This document shows, in pieces, positions 13,308 through 25,300 of a stretch of 64,000 nucleotides of DNA (its first letter is position 1; every line of letters starts with the position of its first letter). The notes under the pieces are model-generated. The model worked only from the letters and a program-made list of their open reading frames with translations, searched no databases and had not been told where the DNA came from. Origin of the DNA: Branchiostoma belcheri (Eukaryota; Chordata; Leptocardii; Amphioxiformes; Branchiostomatidae); assembly GCF_001625305.1 (NCBI RefSeq), contig NW_017803895.1, forward strand, positions 118,417 to 182,416. Reading direction: 5' to 3'. Position numbers and translations under genes: made by a program.

Positions 13308-13340
13308 GGCCACACCGACTTAATTTTATGGATGACATCC
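13308..13340 (+). repeat. Solo terminal repeat of the TAA-targeting MITE family
   Basis: GGCCACACCGACTTAATTTT followed by ATGGATGACATCC is a diverged copy of the 33-bp terminal repeats found at 19912-19944 and 20283-20315. It is preceded by TTA. The matching right end was not found nearby, so this is a remnant. Confidence 0.6.
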
Positions 13341-13619
13341 GAGCGCGATTTGATTTTCGCCTGTTCTCAACAAAAAGAAAAAAGAAAAAAAAAAGATCAC
13401 GTCCATCGGAGGCTCTGGCCTGGCTCCAGGCCTTGGTAGTCCATAGCGGTTAGCGACAATACGGAGCCGGGCACCCAGGCTACCGAAGCTCCACGACTCA
13501 AGAACTCAGTACATACGTACAGTGCCGATTCATAAATTTCACATAAAGTCAGCATGTGCCAATTTCAGGTCGCAGAGAGCGCGCCGTCTAAGTGAAAATG
13601 GCTACATTGTTTACATGCA

Positions 13620-13745
13620 ACCAGTTGGACTTTGGACCCAAACTACGGTAGAGAATACAACGCGGTAGTTAGGTTGGCAGGTATCCATTCAATATTTGAA
13701 CTGGGGTCACCAGAGCACCAGTACAAATTATCAAATGTAATAAAT
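13620..13745 (+). repeat. Dispersed repeat shared with intron 1 of gene A
   Basis: The block containing TCAATATTTGAACTGGGGTC then ACCAGAGCACCAGT recurs at about 17900-18010. Both copies follow GTAGAGAATRCAAC. It probably moved into gene A intron 1, since the gene B intron lacks it. Confidence 0.65.
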
Positions 13746-13993
13746 TGACTAGAAAGGTAACATTTGCAGAGCAAATACATAATATTCACCTTCGCATGTG
13801 CTCTGTTAATTCTTAGTAGTAAACTAGCTTAAACACATTCATGGCCAGACAGGAGTCTAAATCGCTCCTGCCATAAAATTGCAACATGATGTACTAGTAT
13901 TCCAACACTAGTTACCATGGTGACGTCTGGTTCAGGTCATTGACTTTTGACATTCATTTTTGTTTGGAGAAGAAGAGGAAGAAGAAGCAGAGG

Positions 13994-14293
13994 AAAGTTA
14001 AAATACAGCACTTTGGTACAAATAACTGCAATAAAAGTATGATTTTCATGTGCATAATGGCCAAGGCTACAAATGTACGTTTGCACAAATCAATATCACT
14101 AATTACTCGTAGCTATAGTTATTAGGGAATAACTAGCTTTTAATTAGGCTATTAGGTTATCTTCTTATAAGTACAGGTAATTAGTAGATATCAATTTGTG
14201 CAAACGTACATTTGTGGCCTTGACCATTATGCACATGAAAATCACACTATTATTGCAGTTACTTGTACCAAAGTGCTGGATCATAACTTTAAA
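13994..14293. mobile_element. Inverted-repeat MITE, about 300 bp
   Basis: The left arm contains CAGCACTTTGGTACAAATAA and ATGTGCATAATGGCCAAGGC. The right arm carries the inverse (GGCCTTGACCATTATGCACA, TTGTACCAAAGTGCTG). The arms are about 120 bp with a short AT-rich centre near 14130. ORFs on both strands here are palindrome reads. Confidence 0.8.
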
Positions 14294-15253
14294 AATAATC
14301 ATATTTGGGGCAATGAAATATGATGACTTCATCCATATGGTCCATAAAATCATATTCATAACCCTTTTGTATCCACGTATCAATATTCAGTACAACTACA
14401 GTTCTTTCTACATTTTTTGTGACAAAACAATGAAAAGTTTAAAATGCCAAATTAGCCAGGGAGGACACCTTAATTCTTGCAATTGTTAGGGACATCAGAT
14501 ATACAGGGCTGCTTTAAAATAAAAAAAGAACAGACCAACATGAAAACTAAGCTACACAACTTTAATGAAAATAACCATTTCCCGTCATTTTAACCACTTG
14601 GCAAACTGCAAGTAACAGTAATTAGGGATCTTAATTCTCTACATTTGCTGTTTCTAGATAATATTAAAACATATTACATGTGTAACTGAGAACGAGAGAA
14701 ACATCAACATAATGAAAATGGAAATCTAAATCTAGTGAAAATGGAAATCTAATTTGCATAATGGCAAAGCAAAACCCAAATGGTGAATGGTGGAGGTTTC
14801 ATACAAGTAGTCAAGGGATTTTAAAGTTGAATGAAGATAAACATCAGTAAACATACCATAAGTCAGGATCTCATTTGCTTAGTTGATGAGGGAATGCCAG
14901 AATAACGTTAACCTTAATAGTTTGTTAAGATATAAGACCGACAAGGATCGTGGCCGGCCGTATGCATTGCATTTCCAAATATATATTGACATTCATACAG
15001 CTTTGCAAAGTTCCTAAATTTCTCCCAAAAATGAATTGTAATTCTAAACTTTGTGGTCTCTAATATACTGTCTTCTTTTGTGTATTCTACCAAGAATGTA
15101 TATCATCCAATGGCTACTGTGTAGTATGCAATTAACAAAACAAAAGCTTGGAATATAGTACATCCCAACTTTACATGTAGGTAATACTTTGAACAAATGC
15201 TAAAATTTTAGGCAGTGAAAACAGAAAAGAGCTATGATAGGCGTCTTTTCAGT

Positions 15254-18200
15254 TCACCTCATTGTCAGACCTGCCATGCTCTGTGCAACCTCTGCCACAC
15301 CGCCGCTACTTCCCATGGCCGTCTGCATGGCGTCCACCATACGGGTGATCAGGCCGTACAGGGGCGTGAGAGGAGATGTACTCGGGCCTCCGGGTGTGGC
15401 AAGCACGGCGTCCTGAAGTAAAGGTTGAACGAAAAATAAATTGTGTCACACTTTTGGTTTTTAAGTTTGGGCGTAGATTGATCACACCACAAAAGCCACA
15501 TGTCCGCAACCATTTTTTGTGAAACGCAAAGGAGATGCAATCATCTAATCCACAGTCTAAAAGACACTGTAGATCTCGTGTTGTTCGACATATATACCCC
15601 CTTGTACACACATGTGTATGTACGTTTGCAATCTGTGATAAATGTTCACTATACGCATACATTTAAGATATTTACTAGTAGGTCTTATATAACTTACAAA
15701 AATGTATGCACTGTCAGAGATCCTCATCGGAATTACTGTTTACAGAAACTCCGATCCGGATCTCTCTCGGTAGAATGGACGATAGGTTATCAGACCGGAG
15801 TCTCCATTCTAAGAATATGCAATGCCAACTTATAGTGTAACGGACATGACCTTTGTGATTTTGGTAATTTGTGGGTAACCATATGGAAAGAGATGTTTGC
15901 ATATATTAGGAGATGATGATGATGATATATTAGCGCGATAGGTAGGCCCTGATTGGTTACTGAGTGTAACCAATCAGTGAAGAAGTATTGTTAGCATAGT
16001 TGAGCTTGGAAGTGATAATTGCTCTAAAGTTAGTTCGTGACCCAGGACTCAGGTGGGTGTACATGTCTAGTAATATCTCTGTGTAGGTTAGTAGATTGTC
16101 TTAAGTTTTTCGAGGTACAGATTATCTATGAAATCTAGTTGCGAATCGAAAAAAAATTACTTACAGATTCGCCCATCAGCGACAATTGAAGGAGATTCTC
16201 CTGCACTCTCTCTGTTCCCTCCTCGAACTGGACCACGTTAGCCTGGAGGATTGCAGCATCTTCCAACACCACCTGGACCCTGTCAAGCACGTCCTGCACC
16301 GGGCCGCGGTGGCTGGGTTGGAGGTCCCCAGCGGCTCTCTCCATCTTTGAGTTGTCGATGTAGTGAACGATCTTCTCTGCCTGGGTGGCGATCTTCTCCC
16401 AGTCAGTCTTCTGCCTGCTGGCATCAAAGTGCATTGCATCAAGCTGCTTCTGCAACTCCTCCAGGGCTTTACCAATGTTCTCCATTTCTGAAATGTACAT
16501 GTAACTATAAGTGTACAACAAATAAAAACAAATAAGGCCAAGTTATGTGTACAATTCCCTTATCTTTTTGACACACCTGTCATTTTTACTCATCTCAAGT
16601 TATATAGTACATCATTCTTTTTTCTGCCTTTTCGTTAGCATTACCTTTCCCTACTACCCTTTAATTAGCACAGCCCCTTTCTTTCTCTTTTCTAAGATAG
16701 CCTTTACTTCAAGGGATAACATAGGTGACACATGTAGGCTTAGTTACTAACCTTGCTTGTTTTTGTGTAGACCCCATGCTGCTATACCTGCGCCCACAGA
16801 AGCCACACCGCTGGTAATGGCGAACCCCCCTGCCACCTCAGCTGGAATGACCTTGGCCACCGATTCAAGAAACACCGCACAGCAAGCTGTCGCGGCACTT
16901 CCTACACATGCTGTAAGAAATGCAACAGAAATTCCCAGGGCCGCGAGGGATGCGACTAAAATCCCTGTTTCTCGGTTACGATGTTGTCCCAGTAGACTGC
17001 TGATGCTCTCCTGTGTCTCCTTAATCTCTTCAAGGAATGCCTTGAACTGCTTCGTGATCTCCTGACAGGATTTTGAGCACTTCTCCCCCTCGCCTTTCAC
17101 CTCCCCAATACGATCCTTTATCGTACTGAGATCAACGCCTGAAAATCAAAGCAAAACAAAATGCTGGTCTGAAAGCAACTAAAATCGCCTACCTTTCTTA
17201 AAGTTTACAAATCGAAACGAAATTGTGTTAGATTTAAGTCAAGTTTGACCCCCGAACACTACTAACTTACTCCCGCATTGTTGACTGCTGTTCTGCTGAC
17301 TTACAGCAGAATCCTAGCGAACCATGGCCGACTACCCCTCGATTGTGTAAAAGAATTGAAACATCCGAATAGTAGCTGACCTCACCAAAACCAGCCCAAA
17401 TTGCGCTGACCTAACATGGCAATTTGGGCTGGCGTTCGGCTAGTGTTCGGGAGACAAATTCGCGAATGTGTGATAGGGGCTTTAACGACTTACGGTACTC
17501 CTGGATGCGGTCATGCAGTGCCTCCTTGGCCGCTTGGGTGGGCAGATGGACCTGCTCTACATCGAAGTCAGCCCTCATCAGCTGGTAGGCAAAATTCAGG
17601 TCTTCCTTCTGGAAACTTGGCAGGTACTTTTTCAGACTAAGGTCTGCCAGGACCTCACTGACAGTACCGTCTCTCACAAGGGTAAGGATATTCTCAATCC
17701 CTTCAAGATTCTTCCTTAACATCTCAATGAAGTTCCTGTATTGAACACATGAATAGGCAAGAAACCTTGATTTCGGATGCTTTAGAGATGACATAGTATT
17801 ACATGACTGTTTCCTGCTTCCTTTCAAGGACATCTTGCAGTTGACGTAAGTAATCACCATTCTTTTATATGTACAATGTGCATGTCTAAAGCGTCTATGG
17901 AACCTGGGTAGAGAATGCAACTTGGTACTCTGGTTAGCAGGTATACATTCAATATTTGAACTGGGGTCACCAGAGCACCAGTTCAAATGATCAAATTTAA
18001 TGAATAGAAAAGGTAGACTGCAATGTAAAAACGCTTCTTTGAACCATACATGAAGACATTCTGATACCAGGCTTTACCAAAGCCAACAAGACTCAGTCCC
18101 GCGTACACTTGGCAACTCCAATATAATTTGCAACGAACGCAAAACTGACAGCGAAGAAAAGAGTGGGTGGCGGTTTTGCGGTCGTACATGGACTTGGTCA

Positions 18201-18532
18201 TCTTTTTTTCCAATTGCCTAGACAGCCTATCCAGGAGAGTTAATTTTTGTGAACACCATTTTGCCAGGTATGTATAGTTAGTCATGTTACAAAGCGTAGC
18301 GGTTTCCAAAAACAAATAAACACACTCACCTGAAGAGCATACATTCACGCAGAGCCCCGGAGAGCAATTCCAAATACTTTTCGAGCAGGACTACCACCTT
18401 CCCTCGAACCTCGGCTCCTTGTTCCCGCATGGTGGAGACTATCTGCCGCACATTCTCGTCTATGTGCTTCAGCAGTTCGACCATTTGGTCGGCTGGGAAG
18501 ACAGTCGCTAGTCTGGACACGATTGGGGGCAT
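15254..18532 (-). CDS. Gene A: helical protein with central hydrophobic hairpin, 437 aa, unknown family
   Basis: Five exons with consistent phase: 18330-18532, 17494-17735, 16752-17138, 16165-16487, 15254-15412, totalling 438 codons with the stop. Start ATG at 18532 (MPPIVSRLATVF) has A at -3. Residues 1-148 are mostly charged helices (KHIDENVRQIVSTM, LRKNLEGIENILTLV). Residues about 190-207 precede two hydrophobic segments at about 208-239 (ILVASLAALGISVAFLTACV) and 248-271 (PAEVAGGFAITSGVASVGAG). Residues 279-385 return to amphipathic helix (ALEELQKQLDAM, DWEKIATQAEKIVHYI). The tail is Gly/Ser-rich. No signal peptide is evident. I do not recognise the family. The layout of helices, hydrophobic hairpin and helices resembles apolipoprotein-L or ClyA-type membrane-inserting proteins, but this is only an architectural analogy. 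Gene B is its tandem duplicate. Confidence 0.8.
15949..15977. repeat. Perfect 12-bp hairpin with inverted CCAAT words
   Basis: CTGATTGGTTAC and GTAACCAATCAG are separated by 5 bp. It lies in intron 4 of gene A. It could be a small foldback remnant; the ATTGG/CCAAT content may be chance. Confidence 0.5.
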
Positions 18533-19330
18533 TTTGAACGCAGACAGCACCTTTAGGCACCTTGATTGTCTGGGACGGCAGTATCGATTAGGTATCTACG
18601 TGCAGGGAGACAAGTCAGTCTGTTTTAGGTACGCACCAGCCTTTTTCTAGTCTGATGACTCACCGAAACTTTGGGCAAGTACCGTTATACTGGGCTATTC
18701 CATGCTCAAGATAAAAGGGTTGTACCAGTACAAACCGCCTTTTTCTGCCGACTGTTGGGACATGGACAGAAACCGCTCTCTTTAATAATATTCCTTGAAG
18801 ACCTGTCGTTGTCCCTTCTTTACATCGGCAGAACAAATTAACACTCTTATGTCCCATATCTGCTTGTATATTACTAACCCCGTTCCCCTTTAGCTTTGAA
18901 CCTGTCTACACCAGAATAGCCAAGACCCTGTCACAGTCTTAAAATAGAAAACCCCCAGGAGCGAGTATCAAAGTATCAAATAGCGTAGTATTGTTTGCAG
19001 TCTGCAAGGATAAAAGGAATTGTAATGTTTCCACATGCACAGGTCTTTTTCTACGTTCAGATCTAAACTTACCCTTCCATCTGAGGGGGTGTCTATGGTA
19101 AAATTGTTGGACCCTAGGCTGTATACGGCCCCTGGCAACAGTCTGGCACCCAGGCTACCTTAACTGTTGACGCTGCGTTGCCAAGTGGTGATCTATGAAC
19201 CGTGAGGTCTCGTACATACCTGGATTGAGATATAAGGTTACATTCACCAGGAAGCGCGACACCTGTTAGCTTAGGGATTTCTCACTGTCAGATTGGTGTT
19301 GAAACACAGATATAATGCTTGCTTGGTAGG
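18533..19330. repeat. Duplicated 5' flank of gene A
   Basis: 18533-18960 is nearly the same as 25368-25760 upstream of gene B (shared CAGCCTTTTTCTAGTCTGAT and GGGACATGGACAGAAACC). 19130-19330 (CTGTTGACGCTGCGTTGCCA) matches 27480-27675, and its first part matches 25785-25825. The duplication that made genes A and B therefore carried the promoter region, and a third piece lies beyond the 27.3-kb gap. Confidence 0.8.
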
Positions 19331-19549
19331 TACGTAGTGCTGTATATTCCTACTTTATGTGCACAGAAACCAAAGTGTGGGGTTACTGTTGTAGGCCACG
19401 TTTGACTCCAGGCACGTGCGGTGACGATCGTTACCTGACACCTTTTGTCGGTGCGGAGACCGACCCGACGCCCATAGCCCGAGTTGTAACAGAAGGGAAC
19501 ACCGAGCTTCGTGTGATGGAACTCACGATGTAAAACTCTGGTCCGGCGC

Positions 19550-20559
19550 ATGTTGAGCAGGGATCCGAAGGAGCGCCCGAGTGCTAAAAAGGTGCTGAGA
19601 ACTTTAATCTGGGAGTACGGTGACTACCGGGTGAGGAAAGCCGCCGTGAGAGTGGATGATGACGACAACGCTAGCTGCTCACCCAGCGGGATTTTCTGGT
19701 CTATCGGTTGTGCGCTCTGCTACTTAGACAAGAACCAACTCTTTGCTAAGTTCTGGAAAGGAAAGGGGATTTTGTTCATGCTCCTGGCCATTGTCACCAG
19801 CCTAGCTGTATTGTTGACTCAAACTTTTTACATAGCATTCATGTACACTGTCATATTTTTCATTGCAATCATAAGCTTCCTGATCAAGGTATCCTTATTA
19901 TTTGTACGTAAGGCCACACCAAGTAAATTTTATGGATGACGTCCTTTGGAGACCCTAAATCTAATGCGAGAGGGCGAATAAAAAACAAGAAGGGCCCTAA
20001 AAACAAGATGCCTAGATTAGAAATATACAAAGAGACGACAAATGTTAGGACACAAATTGAATGAGGTGACACAGTGTAATAAGTAAGAAGTCTTTTATTC
20101 ATCATCAAAACAGCAATAAACCAGGTGGAACAGCAGTTGTCGTCCTGTCCTGTTTTCGCGTTACGGGTTTCACGTCAATCTGACGATTTGCGGCACTGTC
20201 GTGACTCTTTGGTCATAGTTACAGGAAGCGGAATTTCTTGGTTTTTTTTCTTCTAGGAACAGGCCAAAATCAATGCGCGCGCGGACGTCATCCATAAAAT
20301 TTACTTGGTGTGGCCTAACTATGAACCCAAAGATGACGACGTTACCAATGTGCTGACATCACCATACGGTGAGCCACATCTAAAGTGGTGGCGTAGCTCA
20401 CCAGCCGATTTTTATAACGCATGTCCGACTTTGTTTTCTTGCCAATCCACACAGCCAGGCTGCTGTACATGCCTTTATAACTTAGAAGACGGCCCAGACT
20501 GCTGCAGCGCATTGGAGGAGTACTACTGGTTACATCAAGTCAAGTTGAACCTCAAATAA
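19550..20559 (+). pseudogene. Kinase C-tail plus two-TM protein fragment, exon interrupted by a MITE
   Basis: The open frame from 19550 begins MLSRDPKERPSAKKVL, the usual final subdomain of a protein kinase (just upstream, in frame, is KTLVRR). After that it has a basic linker, then two hydrophobic segments (GILFMLLAIVTSLAVLLTQT and AFMYTVIFFIAIISFLI). A 404-bp MITE at 19912-20315 splits the exon; the rest of the frame resumes at 20319 (NYEPKDDDVTNVLTSPYGEP) with a Cys-rich end (CCTCLYNLEDGPDCC) and stop at 20557. GTATCC at 19889 and TTTTTTTTCTTCTAG ending at 20256 would form an in-phase intron giving 213 aa, with about 20 residues from the MITE. An in-frame TGA upstream of 19550, with no kinase catalytic domain visible, suggests a fragment or pseudogene. 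Confidence 0.5.
19912..20315. mobile_element. Harbinger-like MITE, 404 bp, TAA target duplication
   Basis: Perfect 33-bp terminal inverted repeats (GGCCACACCAAGTAAATTTT... at 19912-19944 and its inverse at 20283-20315), flanked on both sides by TAA (19909-19911 and 20316-20318). A 3-bp TWA duplication is the PIF/Harbinger signature. No transposase. Relatives: 29095-30382 and the solo end at 13308. Confidence 0.85.
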
Positions 20560-20599
20560 ACTGAAGCAAAGTTGAACTGTAATTATTAAAATAAACAAG

Positions 20600-22300
20600 A
20601 ATTCGGAGATCTCATACCTCCATTAAATATATGAATTTGTCCTTATTAATTATGCAAACAACATCTAAATTTTAGCATAATATATGCAAATTAGGTCATC
20701 ATTTGCATAATTGGTATCTGTTGATGTTTCACCTGCCATAGATTAAATAGATTACATGTGTAAAAGTACTATATATAAAACACTGTAATTATAGAATTCT
20801 CTCCCTAATTATGCAAATTAACTCTCCATTTGCATAATTTGTATTTAATTATGTACATTTCTCCTTCAGCTACCTACACACCAAAAATGATGAAAATACA
20901 TTGTTCCTAGCTGGACTTATTGGCTTTTAACGTTTTCGCCAGAGAGTCCCCTGCAGTTCCAGAACAAGCTTTTAGGGGGACCAAACCAACACCACTTATT
21001 CCTGACAGTAATTTTCAACAATAAAATTGTTTTCTTGTTCTATCCCCTGTGTGGATTCGTGGTCAAACTTGTCTGTACTTTAATTTAGAGCTGACTTCCT
21101 TCAATTAACAAACACTTTACAACGCAATCCAGTCTACAACGGAACACATCATACAAGTGTCTTTATAGTCATTGTTTGTTTAATCACAAATTGGTCCTCA
21201 CTGAAACACAAGTCATTATTTAAAACACACAAACACAATTCTATTTAATATCATGCATTTCACAACATTAAGTTAGAGTGCATTAGATTCCTTTTCTTTT
21301 GACAGATTTAGTACAATGGATAATTTTAAAAGATGCACAATTACAAATACATGTAACATACAATGAGTAGATATATTAATAATTTTAATAGAAATTGTTG
21401 AATAACTTTTTTCCCACAGTATACGGATGCATCACGATATATTTACGGTGTATCATTGCTGTCATGTATATATAGTGTACATGAACCTTTTGCATGTTTG
21501 ACGCAGGCATAATGCCTTATTAATTTTTTTATTTTGTTATTTATTTATTTATTTCGCACACAAAAAAACAAGATACAAGGTGAAGTAAATTAAATCAAAA
21601 ACACTGTGCAGGAGAACATGACGCCTTAAAGGCTTGTACAAGTCCTTCTCCTTAAACATAACAAAACAATCACAATTAAACTGATTAACTGAAAATCAAG
21701 GCAAATGAAGAGAAAATATCAACACTAAATAAGTACCCATTATACAGTCAAAATCAAAATTATAGCAAAATAAACTAATGAAGAAGCTAAGTAACACTTG
21801 AATAAATCAAACCAAGAAGTATAGCAGCTACAATAACATTATATTGACTAATAATAATAAGACTATCTAAAAGGGAATTAAGCTAATAGAAAGTTGGGTT
21901 ATTTATGAGGTTTTCTTTTAAAAGAAAGATGAATTAATTCGTAAACTCCGGTCTAAAGTGTTCCGGGGGTTACCTTATGATGCATATAGATGAGTTACAA
22001 GGTGATTTTGCAGTGCACATCAATTATTGTAAAGAATAACACACCAATGTTAATGCCACAGGTTTACGTCTATATTTGACCGAATATTCAAATTGTGATC
22101 TGCTAATTATCTTCCTTACTTTTCATGCAGCTATATTTTGTCACAATTCCAGGCAAATATCAGAAAAAAGGTGTGATAAAAATACTTTGTCGAAAGGGAT
22201 TTCGAACTAAGAAGGAGAGAAGGAATGTTTGGGGATTAGGACAAATAGATTCTTTAGAACAACAGGGAAAGGGGAATATCCCTGGCCTTGGCAGCCCAAC
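20600..22300. other. Intergenic AT-rich repeats, no gene seen
   Basis: 20640-20870 holds the TTTGCATAATT-type repeat family. ACAAGAATTCGGAGATCTCA at 20593 matches 8157 (about 40 bp shared). 21530-21680 has (TTTA)n followed by a retroelement-like end. The ORF at 22125-22481 overlaps gene B's last exon on the other strand and is not supported. Confidence 0.5.
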
Positions 22301-22310
22301 ACCCAGCCTA

Positions 22311-25300
22311 TCACTGCAGTTTCAGAGCCTTAGACAATGCAGTGCTGAGCTGACCTTGGTCGCTGCTGCTTCCCTTCTTGAAAGCTGCCACAAACCCAGT
22401 TATCATGTTGTACAAACCCTGGAAGTGCGATGCACTCTCTCCTACTGGAACAGCAAGTACCTTGTCCTGGGGGCAAAGTAGTTCAGAGTTTTATACTCAT
22501 AACACAGCCTGGAGATATTGTTATATATACTTAGCAAGAAAGCCAAAATGTGTTCAAACGGTCACCTGTACACTTTTGCATTGTACATTGTACTTGATAA
22601 TGTCGCTGTCTTACATTTCATTTGCATTGATTGTAAACATTTTGAACTGTACAGAATTCCAGATTTAGAAAAAAAAGTTTCTAAGATGACTTTACCATAA
22701 TGAAAACATGATCCAACAGTTAATGAAAACTACTTACTGATTCCTTCAACAGAGACAGGTCACGAAGGTTTCCCTGCACACGCTCTGCCTCCTTCTTGAA
22801 CTGGACCACGTTAGCCTGGAGGATTGCAGCATCTTCCAACACCGCCTGGACCCCGTCAAGCACTTCCTGCACCGGGCGGCGGTGGCTGGGCTGGAGGTTG
22901 CCTGCGGCTCTCTCCATCCTTGAGTTGTCGATGTAGTGAACGATCTTCTCTGCCTGGGTGGCGATCTTCTCCCAGTCAGTCTTCTGCTTGCCGGCATCAA
23001 GGTGCATCGCATCAAGCTGCTTCTGCAACTCCTCCAGGGCTTCACCAATTTTCTCCATCTCTGAAATTTACATGTAAGCAAAGTGGTAACTATGACTCAT
23101 CGAGTATACAACAAATAAAAACCAATTAGACTAAGCTATGTAATTATACAACTTCATATTTTTGGCTGTCATTTTTTACTCATCTTTATACGGTTCTTTG
23201 TTCTGCCTTTTCGTTAGCATTACTTTTCTGTGCTTTAATACAGCCCCTTTCTTTCTCTTTCCTAGGATAGCCTTTACGTAAATGGATGATATGTAAATGT
23301 CACGTGCAGGTTTAGTTTTTTTATGACGATTTACCACATTTGTGGAAGGATTGACATAACAGGTGACTATCACCTCTTCAAAGATGTCAACCCCGGGACA
23401 GACTGTAAGGTTTGAACCACTCACACCGGGAAGGTCCCCTACTCTTTTCGATAAGTGAGGTGGGTTCTTTAACGTGCGTCAGGCGTGCTTGGGGTGTTGC
23501 TCTCCCAAACACGGGACCTCCATTTAGCGTCCTATCCGAGGGAGGTCCCTAGCCGAAGCTAGGTACTCATTTACACCTGAGTGAAGTGAGGAAAGTCGTG
23601 TTAAGTGCCTTTCCCAAGGGCACAAGATATCGCTGGCATCGGGCAGGATTCGAACCCTCGCCCTCTCGAGTCTGGGCCGAAGACGCTACCGCTACGCCAG
23701 ACGATCCCACATACTTACATAGTTACTAACCTTTCTTCTTTTTGTGTATACCCCATGCTGCTATCCCTGAGACCACAGAAGTCACACCACCGGCAATAGC
23801 CAACCCTCCTGCCACCTCAGCTGGAATGACCATGGCCACTGCTCCAATAAACATCGCACAGCAAGCTGTTGCGGCACCTCCTACACATGCTATAAGAAGT
23901 GCAACAGAAATTCCCAGGGCCGCGAGGAATGACCCAAACATGATTGTTTCTCGGTTACGATGTTGTCCCAGCAGACTGCTGATGCTCTCCTGTGTCTCCT
24001 TGATCTCTTCAAGGAATCCCTTGAACTGCTTCGTGATCTCCTGACAGGACTTTAAGCACTTCTCCCCCTCGCCTTTCACCTCCCCAATACGATCCTTTAT
24101 CGTACTGAGATCAACGCCTGTAAATCAAAGAAAAACAAACTGCTGGCGTGAAAGCAATTAAATAACACTATTAAAAGTACGATCTAGTTCCTTTCAAACC
24201 CAGGACGTTTCCCCAGACACTACCTGACCACATTCGTGAGCTGTCATACCAGATTTAGGCCGCGCCTAGGTGTACCTTTCTATACAAACTTGAGTTAAGA
24301 TTTGAATCAAATTCGACCCGCACACTACTGACGTACTGCCGAATGGTTGGCTGTTGTTCTGCTGACTTACAGCAAATCCTAGATATAACCATGGCCGAAC
24401 CTCCCGAACGCCCCCCCCCCTCCGAATGTTTAAAAAAACAGTTAAAAAATTCGTCTTGCGGAGCCGAATAGTCAGGTATGTGACTGCATGCGACTTGACG
24501 AGATTCACACAGCGTAGCCGACCCCGCCGAACATCAACCGACTTTTTTTTCTGAGACCTACTCCTGTAACACATGACGGCGGAGCCGGCGTTTGGCTAGT
24601 GTTACGTTCGGGAGGCCAAATTCGTGACATGGACTTGAAAGACTTACGGTATTCCTGGATGCGGTCATGCAGTGCCTCCTTGGCCGCTCGGGTGGGCAGA
24701 TAAACCTGCTCTACATCAAAGTCAGCCCTCATCAGCTGGTAGGCAAAATTCAGGTCTTCCTTCTCGAAATTTGGCAGGTACTTTTCCAGCCTGAGGTCTG
24801 TCAGGACCTCACTGACAGTACCATTTCTCACAAGGGTAAGGATGTCCTCAATGCCTTCAAGATTCTTCTGTAACATCTCGATGAAGTTCCTGTATTGAAC
24901 ACGGCAAGGCGAGAAACCTCGACGTTACGGACGTTTAGAGATTAAGATACATGACTGTTTATTCATTTCAAGGATATCCTGCATCCATCATTTGTATGTA
25001 CAATGTATGCCAAAACTGAAAGCAAAGGCCAGAGTGTGGTTTTGTGCCCGCACATGGACATAGCCGTATTTTTTTGTCATTGCCTAGACAGCCTATCCAA
25101 GAGAGTTAATTTTGGTCATGCTACAAAACGTAGAGGTTTATTCAGTTATTGAAAGTAGATTCACCTGAAGAGCATGCACTCACGCAGAGCCCCGGAGAGC
25201 AGATCCAAATACTTATCGAGAAGAACTACCACCTTCCCCCGAACCTCGGCTCCTTGTTCCCTCATAGTAGACACGATCTGTCGCACATTCTCGTCGATGT

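Noticed and set aside
22125-22481. 118-aa plus-strand ORF
   Set aside because: It is antisense to the last exon of gene B, which has splice and homology support.
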